This document shows, piece after piece, positions 43,718-58,700 of a stretch of 64,000 nucleotides of DNA. Location of the stretch: NCBI RefSeq assembly GCF_036711975.1, contig NC_091972.1:11785001-11849000 (forward strand), given 5' to 3'. How positions within the stretch are numbered: position 1 is the first letter of the stretch; every line of letters starts with the position of its first letter. The stretch comes from Onthophagus taurus (taxonomy: Eukaryota; Arthropoda; Insecta; Coleoptera; Scarabaeidae). Under the pieces are notes generated by a model. The model was not told the origin of the DNA, did no database searches, and saw only the letters and a program-made list of their open reading frames with translations. The position numbers were made by a program, and so were the translations under genes.

Positions 43718-46700
43718 ATGAGTATGTTTCGGTTACAGATGGAGTTGGAAAATTTGGAATACGATTATGGGTTAGAAGATGAGGGATTCTACGAGTCGAA
43801 CACTCCAACGAAAGACTCCAAACGAAGGGTTACTTTTAGTAACAAACCTTTTGTTGCACAGGTAAGTTAAGAAAAAAATGTTACAGCAGATTTTCAAATG
43901 TTATAATTTCACCTTTTCTATTATTTAACCCTCAACGAACACAAAATCTCTTTTCTCTCCATCGCAATCAGTGTGTGCAACGACGCGATTTAATACCGAC
44001 CGGAAGATCACCTCTAACGCTCCCGTGACGTCACCGGAAGTGCGCTCATTATGTCTCGGCACGATCCAGACAGTACCTGTCATTAGGTTGGGCACCCCCA
44101 ACACCGGAGGACACCTATAATTACCGGAGTCAAGACGCTGAGAATACGGCTCAGTCAACACCGTTTAATTGCCTACTTTTGGGGGAGGTTTTAGGGGGCG
44201 GTGAGGTTTTTTTTGCTCGGGGCAACTTTTACTTGTAAAAGAGAGGGAGAGATGAGTTTTGTAAATAGACCCGAACGGTAACGCTTTTTTGGTTTTGTGT
44301 CAAAGAACCGGACACCCGAATGTCTTTGATCTAAGTTTTTTGAGTGAAAAAATATTTTCGTTTTAAATAGAGGGAGAGAAGGAGATTTTTTTCTATATTT
44401 AGTTATTTTTTTAAGATAATTATTTATTTACGTAGTTGGTTTATCTTTTGCAGATATCTCACATGATATGTTTTTTTTTATGTTTCCAATCTAAATGCAC
44501 TCAATACTTTTTTAGATAAGCTTTTAAAATGATTAAAATAATTTAATGTAAAATTATATAAACCCCCTTATTTAACTTGAAGTAAACTATTTAACGTGAC
44601 TTAAGCTAATTTTCATGACCTTAAACGAATTAAATCGTCGACAATTTCTCGAAATCTACTCCACTCGTGCTACTCATGACACACGCCATAACAACTACAA
44701 TTTTGATTAATGCACTTCCGGCTCCGACACACCTACAAAAATTCTCGCCCCGTTTCCTCTTCTTTAATTATCCGAAAAATAAATCATCAACTCTAATTTT
44801 TTCCCCTCAAGTCTTAGACCACCTACATAATAACTCAACCCAGATTATGAAATATTACTAGTAAATTTTTCAAGAAATTTTAACTAGTCAATTTAGCCAT
44901 TAATTAAAAGACCCGTCTCTTCTTCTTGAACAAGTTCTCGACTCGGTCGAGTTCTTCTTATGGCTTTGTAATCCTGCGTTCTACTGGTCCGTATATGACG
45001 CGTGTGTGGTATAAGGATATAAAGACAGAGACGCTGCTGTGTTCGTGGCAATAAAGGCCGATGACTTAAGCCTGGCTTAACGTCGGACTCGAAGCATCTG
45101 CCTTTTTGTTTATACGCACTGATCAGATGTTAACCGTAGAAGAAGCTACGAATTTTTCTTGCCCTTCGGCGTAATCTTGACGACAAATGGTTGATTTATG
45201 ACTTAAACGCAGATTAAACTTTGCTTACAACATTCTTTGGTAGTGTTATTTACGAACTGCAAAAAAATCTATTAAATATAGATTATAACGTTATAGATTA
45301 AGTTTGTTTCAAAACTATGAATGAAACGATTAAATACCGTTAAAGTAAACACATTACACATAGAATTTATACACTTGTTATTATCGAAGTTGATTTTTAT
45401 TTGTTATTAGACAAAAGATTACGAAATAACGATTGTGCAAGTATAATTTGTTGACTAACTCAACCATTATTATTATTACACAATAAACTTACTTAAAAAT
45501 AAATCGCGTTTAATTTTTTATCGCAAATTTAGAATTATTTTATTTTAGTTATTTCCTTTGCAAGAAGAATTTTTGTGAAAAGTTGCTTAGGAATGCTGCT
45601 AAACTCGATGATTTGTTATCAGCAAATTCCGATTCTTTTTGAATAAATTTTTAAAGGAAGTTTAGATAAAACAACATCCTTCCATGTTTATGACTCTTTA
45701 TGAGTAACCGACGTCGTCGTTGAGTTAAACGCTATCTTTACTATGAACCACCCACAAGTGCAAGACCTTATGATTGAAAAATAACAACTCCTAACCCACT
45801 TTCGATAGATCTAGAAATTTTATTAAAAATATTAACGAGTCGATTTTAAGCCTTATATTAATGTGAGTATTGAAGTAGAAAGACGAAACTTATTTTTAAA
45901 TCAGTCGGGAATAGTGCCTTTTGACTGCTTTCCACGTATGAGATCCATTTATTATCAAAACACGTGACCGTGGACTTCAAAGGGCATTAATGATCGCGAG
46001 GAAGCTACTACACACGTGATATTTCTTTCTTTCGTGTCTGGCATTTTAATCTCAATGAGGTTCCATCAGAAGCGTTTCCGTTCATGTCACACAAAGAAAA
46101 AAAATATTAAAATATATTTAAAAAATGTTTTTAATAATAACCTAAAATATTTTGGCATTACTAATACATACCAGATGGTTTAAATTTGTATTTCAAAAAA
46201 AGTTTAACTGGGATGATTTCTTATCCTTTCAGAGTCCAATTATTTCTATCATTAACTGTAGAGCGGGTTAGAAGGGAGGGGAAAACGGTGGGCGTTTTAA
46301 AGCTAAAAGTGCAGATTTATAGTGCATAAATTACACGTGTGCGCCTTCTAAGAGAGACACCTGAGAGCGTCGCCGCCGTTTTGGCACACTTTGGAGGTGC
46401 AACGTGCAGAAATAGGCTTCGTCCTCTTCGAGTCGTCCAAGTTTTTTTTTTGAGTTGTTGCCAGTGCAACGGCAAACCTTCTAAGGCGCCACTTCAAGTG
46501 TACCATACAAGAAGTCCGTCTCTTCTACAGACGGGCAGAGACGTTTTGAACCAAAAAGAAACGAACCGGCTGACCCCGGAGCCCGTCGAGGGAACGAACG
46601 GTATCGCAGCCACTTCGAATACCATGTGGGTTACGCACCTGCTCTCATTTTTCTTCATTGACTTGAACAAAACCAGATTATCCATTTTAAAATTTAGTAC

Positions 46701-49700
46701 ATAAATCTTTGATAAAAATCTTAAAAATACGTTTTCTTTTAAAATTTCAATTTCAACATATTTCTCTAATGATCAATCTTATTTACTACTAATTATTTAC
46801 TGTGTAGACGTAGTGTGTTTTATAAGAATGTTTGTTTGCTTTGTCCAACAGATGTTTATTACACATACTAAAAATAGTGTCGAGGAGTTGTTCTTTTCTT
46901 TTCAATGAAAATCAAAATAAAAGTAGAAATGTTCTCACCATTAAATTTTTTAGTTTTTGTCGTTTTTTTTTAATTGTGATTTATCTTCAAATGTGTAATA
47001 TGAAACGTTATGTAATTAAAATAGAACACTTCAAAATGGTCTGAACAAAACAACAAATTTAATAATAATCCAATCCATTATTGTGATTGTTATGGTTAGA
47101 ATGCAATGGAAATTCTTATAAATGTACTGATAAAAATCTTATCAAGAGATAAACTCTGTTGATGATACAGTGCATTCAATCATGCAAAATTTACATTAAT
47201 GGATAAATCGAGTAGCGATTTGTTAACTTCTATTCTCGTTAACAGATATGAAATTTGGATTTTCTGCATTACAATTTTAATTTATCAAAATGGCTTCATT
47301 TTTTCATTGCAAATATCTTATATATCAATGTTTTGATAAAATGTAGTTTAAAAAGTGGTTGCATCGAAAACTCTACGTTTGTTTCTCTTAGCTTACGTAT
47401 TAACAAAATAAATAATTAGTACTACAATAGTACTAATTATTTATTAATATTTAACTTTCATATTAAGTTTAACCGATCATGGGAATTCCATTTTTGTAGA
47501 GTTATTGCTTGATACATTCAATATAAGAAGATAGTGGATAATTATCAGTTTCAGCAAGCTGAACCTTGAAATGAGTCTTTTGGCCAACCTCTCTGTGTGT
47601 CACTCCGGAAAAAATCATTTCTCTTCTTAATGCTAAAACTGATTATCAGCTATATAACCGCCTCAAGTTTAGCAGACAACAAGTCTGTCTAATCTTCCTT
47701 TCCTTCTTATCTTAGTGATAAGACTTAGTGACATTGCAGGCTGGTCAAACCCTTATTGAGCTTTGTACAAAGTAGGTTATCAGGGAAGTAGAGTTCTGAG
47801 TCATAAACATGTTTAACCGATTAGTTGATTTGGATGAATATGTTAACGTTTGTGCAAATGTATTGGAGTCAGGTACAAAGAGCAAAAGAAAACTTTTGTG
47901 CAGTGCAAACACTTTGAAGAAGTGGACAAGTCAAATCAAACCGAAAAGACGTAAGGGATAGCAAGCGGTTTCCAAAAGAAGATCTTTCTGAAGCATCGTT
48001 GTTTTTTTCATCATTACAAACACAATCATCATCGTTGTCATTGTCACTACCTTTCTCTACCTTTTGATTTTTAGAACGAATTCACTCTATTCCTTGTGGA
48101 GTAACAGTTTGCTTTTCTTCTGATACGGGATACATTTTCAGTGCTCCGGAAGTTTCGTTTGATAATTTTTCTCGATAGCTGACATACTGCAGAAATATGG
48201 GAATCAGATTGGTCTACTAATAACGATTTTATGATAGGTAATAACGCTGATGTCATGTGTTGCTAATACAGAATAGATATAGGAATAAATTTTGAACCAT
48301 TTGAATTACAAATTCTGTAAATTTGATGATATCAACATAAAAACTCTAATAGTGCCAGTTACCAGGTGGCATTTCTCCATTTTCAAGTTGCTATCTGATT
48401 GTGATGCCATCGTTACTGCTTCCATACCTAAGTTAAGATTGATCTATATGCAGTCTCTCCCTGCATTTCTTTTAAGATAACACCTTTTCTTTTTTTTTTG
48501 GCAGATACATAAGTTGAAAATATTTTCGAATCTGCTTTGCTTGCTTCCTTTGTTATGATGTTGTATTGTCGTTTGGTTAATTTCGCTTTTATACGAATAC
48601 TGTCTTTCTAAAAATTCTAGTTATTAATCTTATTTTTGTATCCTAGAAGTGCAATAGTAGCGACATAAAATAATTTTTGAAATAATAACGATTTCAGAAA
48701 TAACATATATATTTTAGGTCTATACACTGTCATTATTGGTCTTTGTTTTGATACTTTCGCACACAGTCTAACTGCTCAATGATTTTCTAATTGTGCTTTA
48801 TCGTAAAGTCTGCTTTAATTTTCCACTGAACCCTTGATAGTATTCAAACATGAGATCACATAGTCCCAGGCTGCTACCTAGTTACATGTTACTATTAATA
48901 AATTTCAAAAACTAAATTATGTGTTCTGCCTTTACACCAGTTTTTTAAGAATTTCGGGCTGAATCAACAAAATCAAGCCAAAATATAACATCAAGTGCGC
49001 TAGAAAGCCCTGGTTTGTACATTCCAAAACTTTCACAGGAAGTGTAATCTAATAAATTCATAATCCATTTTGCATAGTTTTTTATACAAAGATCTCGCTC
49101 CACTGATTTACCATGAACAATCATGGGTATTTTTTAGTTGGATGTTATAATTCATAATAATTGACCTCTTATTTTATGGCTATGTTAACAATAATAATTG
49201 TTGATAGTCCAAAAATTTCTTTGAAAACAATGTTTTTTTTTGCCGAAGTTGATGCTACGAACAGAAACTATCTTTATTTTCAGCCGTTACATCTCACCAC
49301 AAGTCAAGTTAGACTTCACCCGTGCGACGATAGCAACAAACTTTTACCCGTAATTTCCTATTTACTTTCTTAGCTGATATCTTCCTTATTATTAGAGATA
49401 GCGAAAAACTAAATGCACCACTTGAAAGCTTGAATCTTTTTCTATCTAAAACCGTTTTCGTCTGCGGACGATTGATTTTAAGATCAATAAAAAATGAAGA
49501 ACTTCGCTCTATACTTCAAATAGCTCAAAATTACCAAATTTCAAGGCCTTGTGCAATTGTTATAAAACCAAATTTTAAAAAACTGTTGTCACAGTCAGAA
49601 AGAGCGCTCCTTCAACTATCTTAATCCGGGTTTTCGTCGGTCAATATCTATCGGCGTCATGCTTAAATCACCCTTAATATCCATCCCTACCCGCAGAAAC

Positions 49701-52700
49701 GCTTAAATACTCTTCCTCCAAACAACTTTCTTATTTGATAAGGGGAAAACTATAGAAGTATATCTATCTTATCCAGAATTTCCTGCTCTTTCTAGTGGTG
49801 TATAATACACCGCAGTCACGCACTTGCACAAGTATGTTTTTGGCCTAAAACTGCTAAATTCATACGTTTTAACCATTTTTAATCCTTGTTTGGGTCGGTA
49901 ATTTTCTTATATGATCAGGAGAAAACTCTAGAACCATGTCTATCTTATCAAAAATTTTCTGCCCTTTCTAGTGGCGTAGAACACTAGCGGTTTTAGATAG
50001 ACAAATATTCAAGCTTTCAAGTGGTGCAATTGGTTTTTCGCTATCTCTAATAATAAGGAAGATATCAGCTAAGAAAGTAGATAGGAAATTATGGGTAAAA
50101 GTTTGTTGTTGGGAGACTTCTTTCTAACGCTACGTAAATAGTAAGGTTTACACTAACGGTCCAGCAATAATTTAACACCTCAAAGATCATTTGTATGAAC
50201 AGCACAAGTAGATACTTATCAGATATCATGTTTCACAATTAATGGTAGAGATTGAACTTTATATTGAAACCAGTCACTTATAATGACGGCTCTTAATGGA
50301 AACTCCTTTAGTTTTATTACATTTTTAATTCAAAGATAGAAACAATAATAAATACGGCTAATTACTGCGTTCTAATTAGACAGCGTCAACTGTAGACAAT
50401 AAAACCAGAGTATCGTGAATGACCATAAGTTTGTGGGATGAGAATCGGTTTCATTTATTACGTTACTTGACGATCTGATCACACATAAGATAAATAAGAT
50501 AGTTGTTTAGGGCTCATTTTATCAAAAAATGTATAAATATAATCTAAACTTTTGTGAATTAACGAAACTATCTAAATTTTCTAACAATGTTATTAAGTTT
50601 TTTTGTTGAAAATCACAAAAAAAAATGTGTTTGAATCAAATAAATTTTTACAACATTTTTCTTTATTAATCTAAATCTAATCCTAAATAAAAAAAAACAA
50701 AAATATCTTTCTATGACGTTATTATGACTAAGTAATCAGTTTTTTGCAAACATTGCATTTCGATAAGGTTACACAAGAGAAAGACTGAATGGGCGAATAA
50801 CAGAATGAAAGACCGCGTGTTAACTGTTACTACGAGGAGAGCTTGTGGAAAGCGGCAGCAGCAGCAACAACGTTTGGGTTCGCCCGCGATGAATGGGACG
50901 TAGAACGACGACGAAGTCGCGGACTGTGGTAGGCTTCTAGTAAGATGACCTTGAGCGGTACAAGAATGAAAATACTGCAACGCAAGCAAGCGACAACAAG
51001 TTACGCAAGAGAACTTGCTGACTACAACCTTTTTATGTCACAAAATATTAAAAATGAAGTAAAGATGATTCGATTTTTTTTAACAATTTTTAGTTGCAAG
51101 TAAAATTTCATTCAGAAATGCAGTTGTCACGTCGTTTTCGACAGAAGTCCCTGTGGGCGAAGCTACCACACGCACTATAAATATACGCGTTCTACGTCCC
51201 ACTGTGGTGTAAAATACATACAGTTCACGCCCTACGCCGCCGTCACATTCAAACCTACTCTCAATGAAACAGCGAGAGTTTCATATCGGCGCAAAATAAA
51301 TATTGTATTCTATAAGGAGACGGGTGTCATACCGGTCATTATAATGAACGCTACTGGTCGCATACTCTATGAGTAGATAAATAAGGAAGCTAAAAATATC
51401 ATTGGGGAAAAGATCCTTGTCTTCTTGCCTTTGTCCTTTAAAGTTATAGAAAGACATAAAAAATTTAGTTTTCCTTTATATTTGCATTAATAACTTTACA
51501 AAAAACATTTTTTTTGTTACAGTATGAAGATCAGGAACAATTTTCTCTTACTGTTCTCAAACAAGAAATCGACGATGTCGAAGATGAATCCTCTCCGTTT
51601 TCTAGATCATTGGATTCGGTTCAAAAAGTGCCTTCAATTAGCGATTTGTCAGATCCAGACACTTCTCAAGGTAAGTCGGCCATAAAAATAAATTCATTTG
51701 CATGTAACTCAACCGATACATAAATTTCAACGTTTATTATACACGGCCAAGAAGTAATAATGTCCGCATACGTTTAACGCGAAAAAATTATATAACAGTA
51801 TAAACTGTAATATCCTCATTAGTTCGATTATGGTTGTTGTCTATCTACTTCGTTTATTGTTCCCCCCATATTTAACTGGCACACATACATGGTACTCTCA
51901 CTAGCATGTAAATATTATAAAGTGAGTTTGCGAGGTTATCAATTAAAATTGGTCAAAACGAGATGATTAACCCGAATTTATTTTTTTCGACTGCGAAAAT
52001 GAAATGAAATGAAGCGGTCTCTATTCTGAGAATAGTCTAATCTTTTTCAACGAGAGGGGAAAGTTTCTGTCAACGCCGTTTAATTAAGTGGGGATTCTCC
52101 GAGAGCAATTAAAACAAAGTTGCTCCACGAAAATCGAAACTTACGATTCGTGTAGAATCCATAAAATTAATTCCACTAAATCTCGATTATTTTTAGTGAT
52201 TTCTAAAAATTCCAAATTAAGACGATAATCTAAATTAGAGTTGCTTAAACACGTTTTATTGTTATTATTTTTTTAAAGAAGGATTAGTTTAGTAGAGAGT
52301 AAAGAAATTCAATCTGACCCTGAAAATTTACTACTACATCTACGATCGAGCTTCCGGTGCGATGCGTCTTTTTGTCTTTAACACTTGTCACGCGACAATA
52401 AACAGAGGGGGCCACGAAGAAGAAGAAAAAGCTACGAGATGCGGAGCTTTTGTTATGACGCAACCGTCTCCCTTGAAAATATACAATTTGATTCGGTACG
52501 TTGAACATCCGAACGGTTTTTAGATGACGCCGATAAACGTTTGTTCATACTGTAAGTATTATTTATAAAGTGATTGTGATTCATTTTTATATCGGCGTGA
52601 TACAAATTGCGCGCAATTAAAGACGCAGACAATCCAGCTTAGAGGAGGACCGTTATCTTATTTCCGTGAAATATGCACTCTTTTCACTTATCGATTACCC

Positions 52701-55700
52701 GCGATAAGTTTGTGATATAAATATAACTCTCGTGACATTGAGACCCTTATTGATAAGAAAGATGACTGGAGTATTTATACGATGAATATTTTGAAATACT
52801 TTTGTATCGAAATATTTTTTTTTTGTTATATAATTATTTATTTTTTATTATTAAGTTAAAAAGATTATTTTAAATTATTTAAAATAGTTTTAAAAAAAAA
52901 TTCTTTCAATTTACTTAAGTTAATTCCTAAAAGATATGCAACCTCTTTAACGTATAAGTTTTAACCTGTAAAATAAGTTGCATACTATCTAGGCGTAAAC
53001 TGCAACCACAACTCAACTTTAAACTTCAAAAAGCTTTTAACACCTTTAAAACAAGTTTTTTTTAAATTTAAATTTATTGTATTAAAGAAATTTTGCATAT
53101 AAACCTAAATTAATTATCCAATTAAACTTAGCTCATTATTTTAAAAAGATTTCTTGTTTTTGACTTAAAACAGATAAATGATTTGGTACAAGATCGAAAG
53201 AATGTTGTATACAATTAGTTGTATTCGCGACGAGAAGTGTACTTTCTCATCGGTTTATTAAGATTCCATCTCATTAGCGGTAGCGTTGGAAGATCGGTAT
53301 ACGATTTTTAGTTAGCGCGGATCGCCGTGAGGGGACGCTACCGAGCAACGGGTAAAAACCCGTTTTAATAAAACTTCTTGTACACGCTATATACACGGTG
53401 ACCTCTACCAGAGGCGGCAGGTGCGACGATTAAGTGATGACTTCTTATTGCTCTATTTGGTCTTTTTGTTGTTGTTGTTGTTACGTTCAGCTCTCCTCTT
53501 CGAAAGAAGAAGCTGTGGAACGCAACTAAACCTCTACCTGTCTTACGTTATTTTGAATCAGCATCATCTCACAATGTCGCAAAGATTTATTTGCAGAAAA
53601 TGAATTGTAATAGTAGAGAAAGAAGAATAAATGATTATTAATTAATGAAGGATTGATATCGATTTTTTGTTGTAACCATGAATTTTTTTAATGGACTTTA
53701 AGTTAAAAAAAGTCTGACAAGTGATTGACGTAGGTTGTTGGGACAAAAAATATATTACAGCTTATCGATTATTTAATTAACTGTTTGTGTCACGTCATTT
53801 TGTTTACTAATTAATCACAGCGATTAGTATGTTTCTCAACCTAATTAAGTTTATATCATAATTGAATTGAATTTTTCAACATAAAATTTAGCCCTTTGGT
53901 ATTGGTTAGCATGAAAAAGATGATTTGAACGTTATTGTACTGTTGATCGAAGAGGACGCAGCTACACAGCTAAAACTCTGTGGATCCACATTTATCCTTT
54001 TAATCCGTAATAAGTACTATCACCATATGCATATTAAATAATTAAGACTGCTTTAATGTAAAACAAGAACCTATTTGAAACCTGTTTGAGTTATCTGGTA
54101 TCTTTAGCCATTCTTGAGATATTTACATTTACAAGCTGCAATACATGTCCTTAGTTATCTGTAAAAATAGGGTAGATTACAATGTAGGTTCAGGATATTT
54201 TTATGCAGCGAAACTTTCTTCAGCCATTTCATTATATTAATTTTAAACATTAGTTTTGACATAGATTTTTTGACTTCTATTCCCACTTTACTATTCGGAT
54301 GAAAACCATTGGATGAGAAGAGATATTCTTTCTACACTTCCAAAAATATTAACCGTTTATTGGACAAGATGCCAATGCGTTAATTCACCTCGTGTGAATA
54401 TTTGACCAACGACTCAATGCAAACGCGATTTTACGTACTTAATTTCAGCTTTATTGAGGCCGTTAAAATAAGGAAATATATATTTCAACTATGAACATGT
54501 GATTATGATCTCCAATAAAATTCTCTCCTATATCCAAGAATATTGAAATATAGTGGTGTTGTACACTATTTCTAAATAAATCGCTTTTGTGGATGCACAT
54601 AAAAGCAGGTATAAGCATGACTTGTTCATTTATGAATTTTATGACATTTATGAATGATAGTGGAAAATGTTAATGCAAAGTCAAGAAAACCTTGAGTTTG
54701 TGTATATCTTAAGTTCTAAGAAGTTTTTGTAGAAACGAATGCGAATAACTTGATTGTCTTAAATCTGAATCTAAATATTCCAACTTCTAGAATCGGTGAA
54801 GGCAATACTTTAATGGCTTGTTCTAACCAACAGAATGTAGAGTTCTGCTATACGATTATTAGTAAATATGTCTAATATTTGTTCTGTTCATATGTTGCAT
54901 AAAGTTACAAAGTTTGACCGTGCATGTGACAGAGCGCTTATTTTTGTAAGGCTGAGATGTCAGAATCCAGAATCAATAACTGCTCTGAGCTTATAAGCTC
55001 ATATATATAATATACAAATATATTTCCAAATCACTATCCATTGTATAGCAAAATGATCATTAATGAATCAATTGCAGCTCTAACCTTACATGTAATAACG
55101 TGTGGTGACGCTTAGTAGACGTGGCATTATTTGTACAGTTACTAATTGCATGGCAAGATCACACAACATTTTTGTATAACTTATTATTGACAACATAAGT
55201 CAATTGTTGTGGAGATGTTTGATTATAAAACTTAGGCACTGCTATAAACTATGAACAACCAAGTTCACATTGACTTTGGTAGAAGAAAGACTGCATCTTT
55301 AAAATTTCCTTATCAACATCAGATTTTCTAGTGGTGTTTTTGGTGGTTACGACTCGGACTCTTATTTTCTTAGGTTATCTTATTTTCTTTGTTTCTTAGT
55401 GACAGTAACTGGAGTAACTAGACAGCTTGTTAGGTTAACCATAACAACAAAAAAATTCCGTAAATTTATTATTTTTGCAATTAACTACAGGCAAAATAAA
55501 ATCAGATAATTCAGTTCTTTTATATATTATATAGTTTGAACGACAAGTCATAATATACTTGTTATTGAAGTTTATTTTTAGGATATAATATCGATTAGGG
55601 CGAAATGTACCACAGGAAAATGTATCTTTCTCCAATATCTGATACAGCAAATGTTCCAATATTAATTCTATGGTAGAGAAGAATCATTTCTTATGTGATT

Positions 55701-58700
55701 AGAATTTGATTGTTTTGTTTTCCTTCACATACGTTGATACCGAGTCCTTGTATCATACATTAACCAAACCTCAAAATATCTCCCATAAAAGTCTCTCCTG
55801 CTCATGTAATGAATATTCTCTACAGATAGATTATTTTTTGTGGTTTCTGAAACTTAAAAAGATGATAGCCTTAACATAGTATGCAGTTCATCATTATACA
55901 TAAATAATTATTATTGAAATTATCTTCAATACTGTTTCACGTAATAACAGTTGATGTAATGGTTCTGGAAAAGTAAGAATGACCAGTGTCAGGTTGATAT
56001 AATCTTGATTACTGAGTCTCGGCCGCAAGCGACCAAGGCTTAATTGGTCAAAAGATATTATTAATTTGATAAAACTGAGTCACAATATAATACCGAGAAT
56101 AATCATAGTTATGAAATTACTATGTACTTGCACTGTGCCAAGGACTAATACGTATATTTAACCTTTCAACTACTTCAATAAAAATATACAACAATTTAGC
56201 GCTGAATAACAATTAAAACTAGAACTAACACTAGACCTAGAACTAGAAAGTTCCTAGAATGTTTCTAGTTCTAAGTCTAGTATTAGTTCTAGTTTTACAC
56301 TAGCACTATCACTGGAACTAACACAAGACCTTGAACTAGAATCATTCGGGTTTAGCCGTCTTGATAGACGTGCGGCTAAACCCGAATGTTTCTAGTTTTA
56401 GGTCGAGTGTTACTTCTAGTTTTAGTTCTATAAAAATATGCAACATAGTAATATTTTAAGGTAACTAGCGCTATCTACCACCTACCAGCCGTCTTAGTAA
56501 AAAAAGTCGGTAGGAAGCATCTTTCGGGACATTCTACAGTTGACTTAACCTGAGTTGGTAGTGATATTTGTCTTACATTATGTATACATTATCTTACATT
56601 CTCCATTCAAAAAGTCGTATAAATCATTAGGAGATATCTCGTTTATCATCATTTATTGTGGACACAGTCATAGAGCTTAGATCATGTAAAGCTAAAAATA
56701 AAACTTTGTAACTACAAATTCCAAATGCAAATATATTTTATTAGTAAAGTATAACGATTGCAAAATACGGATAAATAAGTCTTGTACTAAACATTTGAAG
56801 TGCTAAAATGATAATTTATAAAATTTTACATATTTTGACGTGTTTTGACCTGTCAAATCTAATAAGGAAACACAAATATTGCATTTTTTCAAGTTTAAAC
56901 GTTACAAAAGTTATACGCTGGTAATTAAGGGTAAAGATGATAAATAAAATCTTTGTTAGCCTGAGTCCAACTCTGTTGTCTTTTACCACCTGCTCCTTCT
57001 GAAAACTTGTATATCCATCCGCACACCATACAATTTCGAAGTTGAAATACGCGCCTTGAGCTCAGGCAACTTCTATTTGCGTATACGGCTATAGTATCTA
57101 GATTAAAACCAGTATTTCTCGAAGACACACACACACAGAGGAGTAAGTAATATAATGGATGAGTTTTGCCCGGAGGCTGTTTCCTCCTTCTACACTATGT
57201 CCACGTAAGTATGGTCAACAACCTTAACAGGACGGTTTCTCTCCTTTTCTTCTCCTTCCTTTATCATCATTTTCTGTACTCGGAGCATTTTCCGGATATT
57301 CTAATAAGTACTATAAAATGTGCCGTTGAGGTAGCAGCACCCGTTACTTGTCTTGATGGCTTAACATTAACGCTCTCGATATTAGCTATCGACCTGTCTA
57401 CTACTACGTCTAGAGCTATAATATTTGGTTACAAAGTAATTATTAATTTAACGGTATTTTAAGAATAAATTATAGGTACTCTGATCCAAAAAAATATCTT
57501 ATAAGCAGGAGAGCTTGTGATGATTTTTTGTTGACAATCCTATTTCTTCTCGCCACATTCATTCCCACAATAGTAACATCATTATTTTTATTCAACACTT
57601 TAATTTTTTCCATGACGAGTGGTTAATTATGTGAGAACTTTTTGAACAATACCAAAACAACAAATAACTATATTTAGTCGAGTTAATAAACATGGTGTTT
57701 TAAAAGTGTTTTATTCTTTTAATAATTTTAAGGTTGTACACATTTAAATAGGTATTGGAATAAATATTTCGATTCGGATAATAATAAAACAAATTGTGAT
57801 CAAATATAAAGCAAAAGGCGCCCGCTGTGCGAAGGCCCTTTGCTTAATAGATTCTTCTAGGCGCCCGAATCGTTAACTTTAACGGTTAGTGTTATGGCCG
57901 AGTGAGAGACGGTTTGATATTAAGAAACGAATTACACGCGGCGGAATTAACGCTTTGCGTCCAAACACTCGACTCGATTTACGACTGTTAATTTGTAACT
58001 GGACGCCTGCAACCACTTTTTACCTGTGCGGCAATCTAAACGGTGCGGTCCCTCTTCTTTCTTTTCTTTATAAACAAACCGAAAGCTCGAATTTACACCA
58101 AGAACTCTTCTTCTACGATATCTCACCGATTTTAATCGGCGAAATTCGAGATCAAAGCGTTAAAAAATAAGAAAGAGGCAAAGATCTGAGAAAACCGACC
58201 GAAAAGAGAGAGTATTTTAGTACTTGTCTTTCGTCTTCTTAAAGACTGCGAAACTGGTTTTATTCCATTCTCACCTTTTTGAAGTAATAAAGAAAAGTTT
58301 TAGTTGGGTTGGGTTCATTTTTTTCTTTTGAAAAAATTTTTTATCCTCTATGTAAAAAATGTTAATGGGTTGTGTGGTTAAGAATTTTTGAAAATATTTA
58401 TTAATATTACGTGTTGGTGTAGAGGAAATCGTTCTCGATAATCGTTTTTTGGAGTGTGTACGCCTCAACACCTCAGCGTCAAAGTTAATGATATCGCTAA
58501 ATTAACGTCAAGAAATGGTCACATCCACCTGTGCTTTAACTTGCCGCATCCGTTCAATCAGTCAATGAGGGTATGTAATTCATGAAAAATCCCATATACG
58601 TCCGGTGCTTAATTTATGCATAATCCTTCACAGGCGATGTAGTTTTCCAAATACGTGTCATCTTGTGCTTATAAAATTGCTATCGGATGTGTAGAAAAAA

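Noticed and set aside
46339-46704. Open frame of 121 codons in the large intron
   Set aside because: No domain, signal peptide or splice context. The GC-rich sequence simply has few stops. Kept only as part of a GC-richer patch.
57889-58170. Open frame of 93 codons
   Set aside because: No recognisable motif and unlikely codon pattern; more probably non-coding GC-rich sequence.
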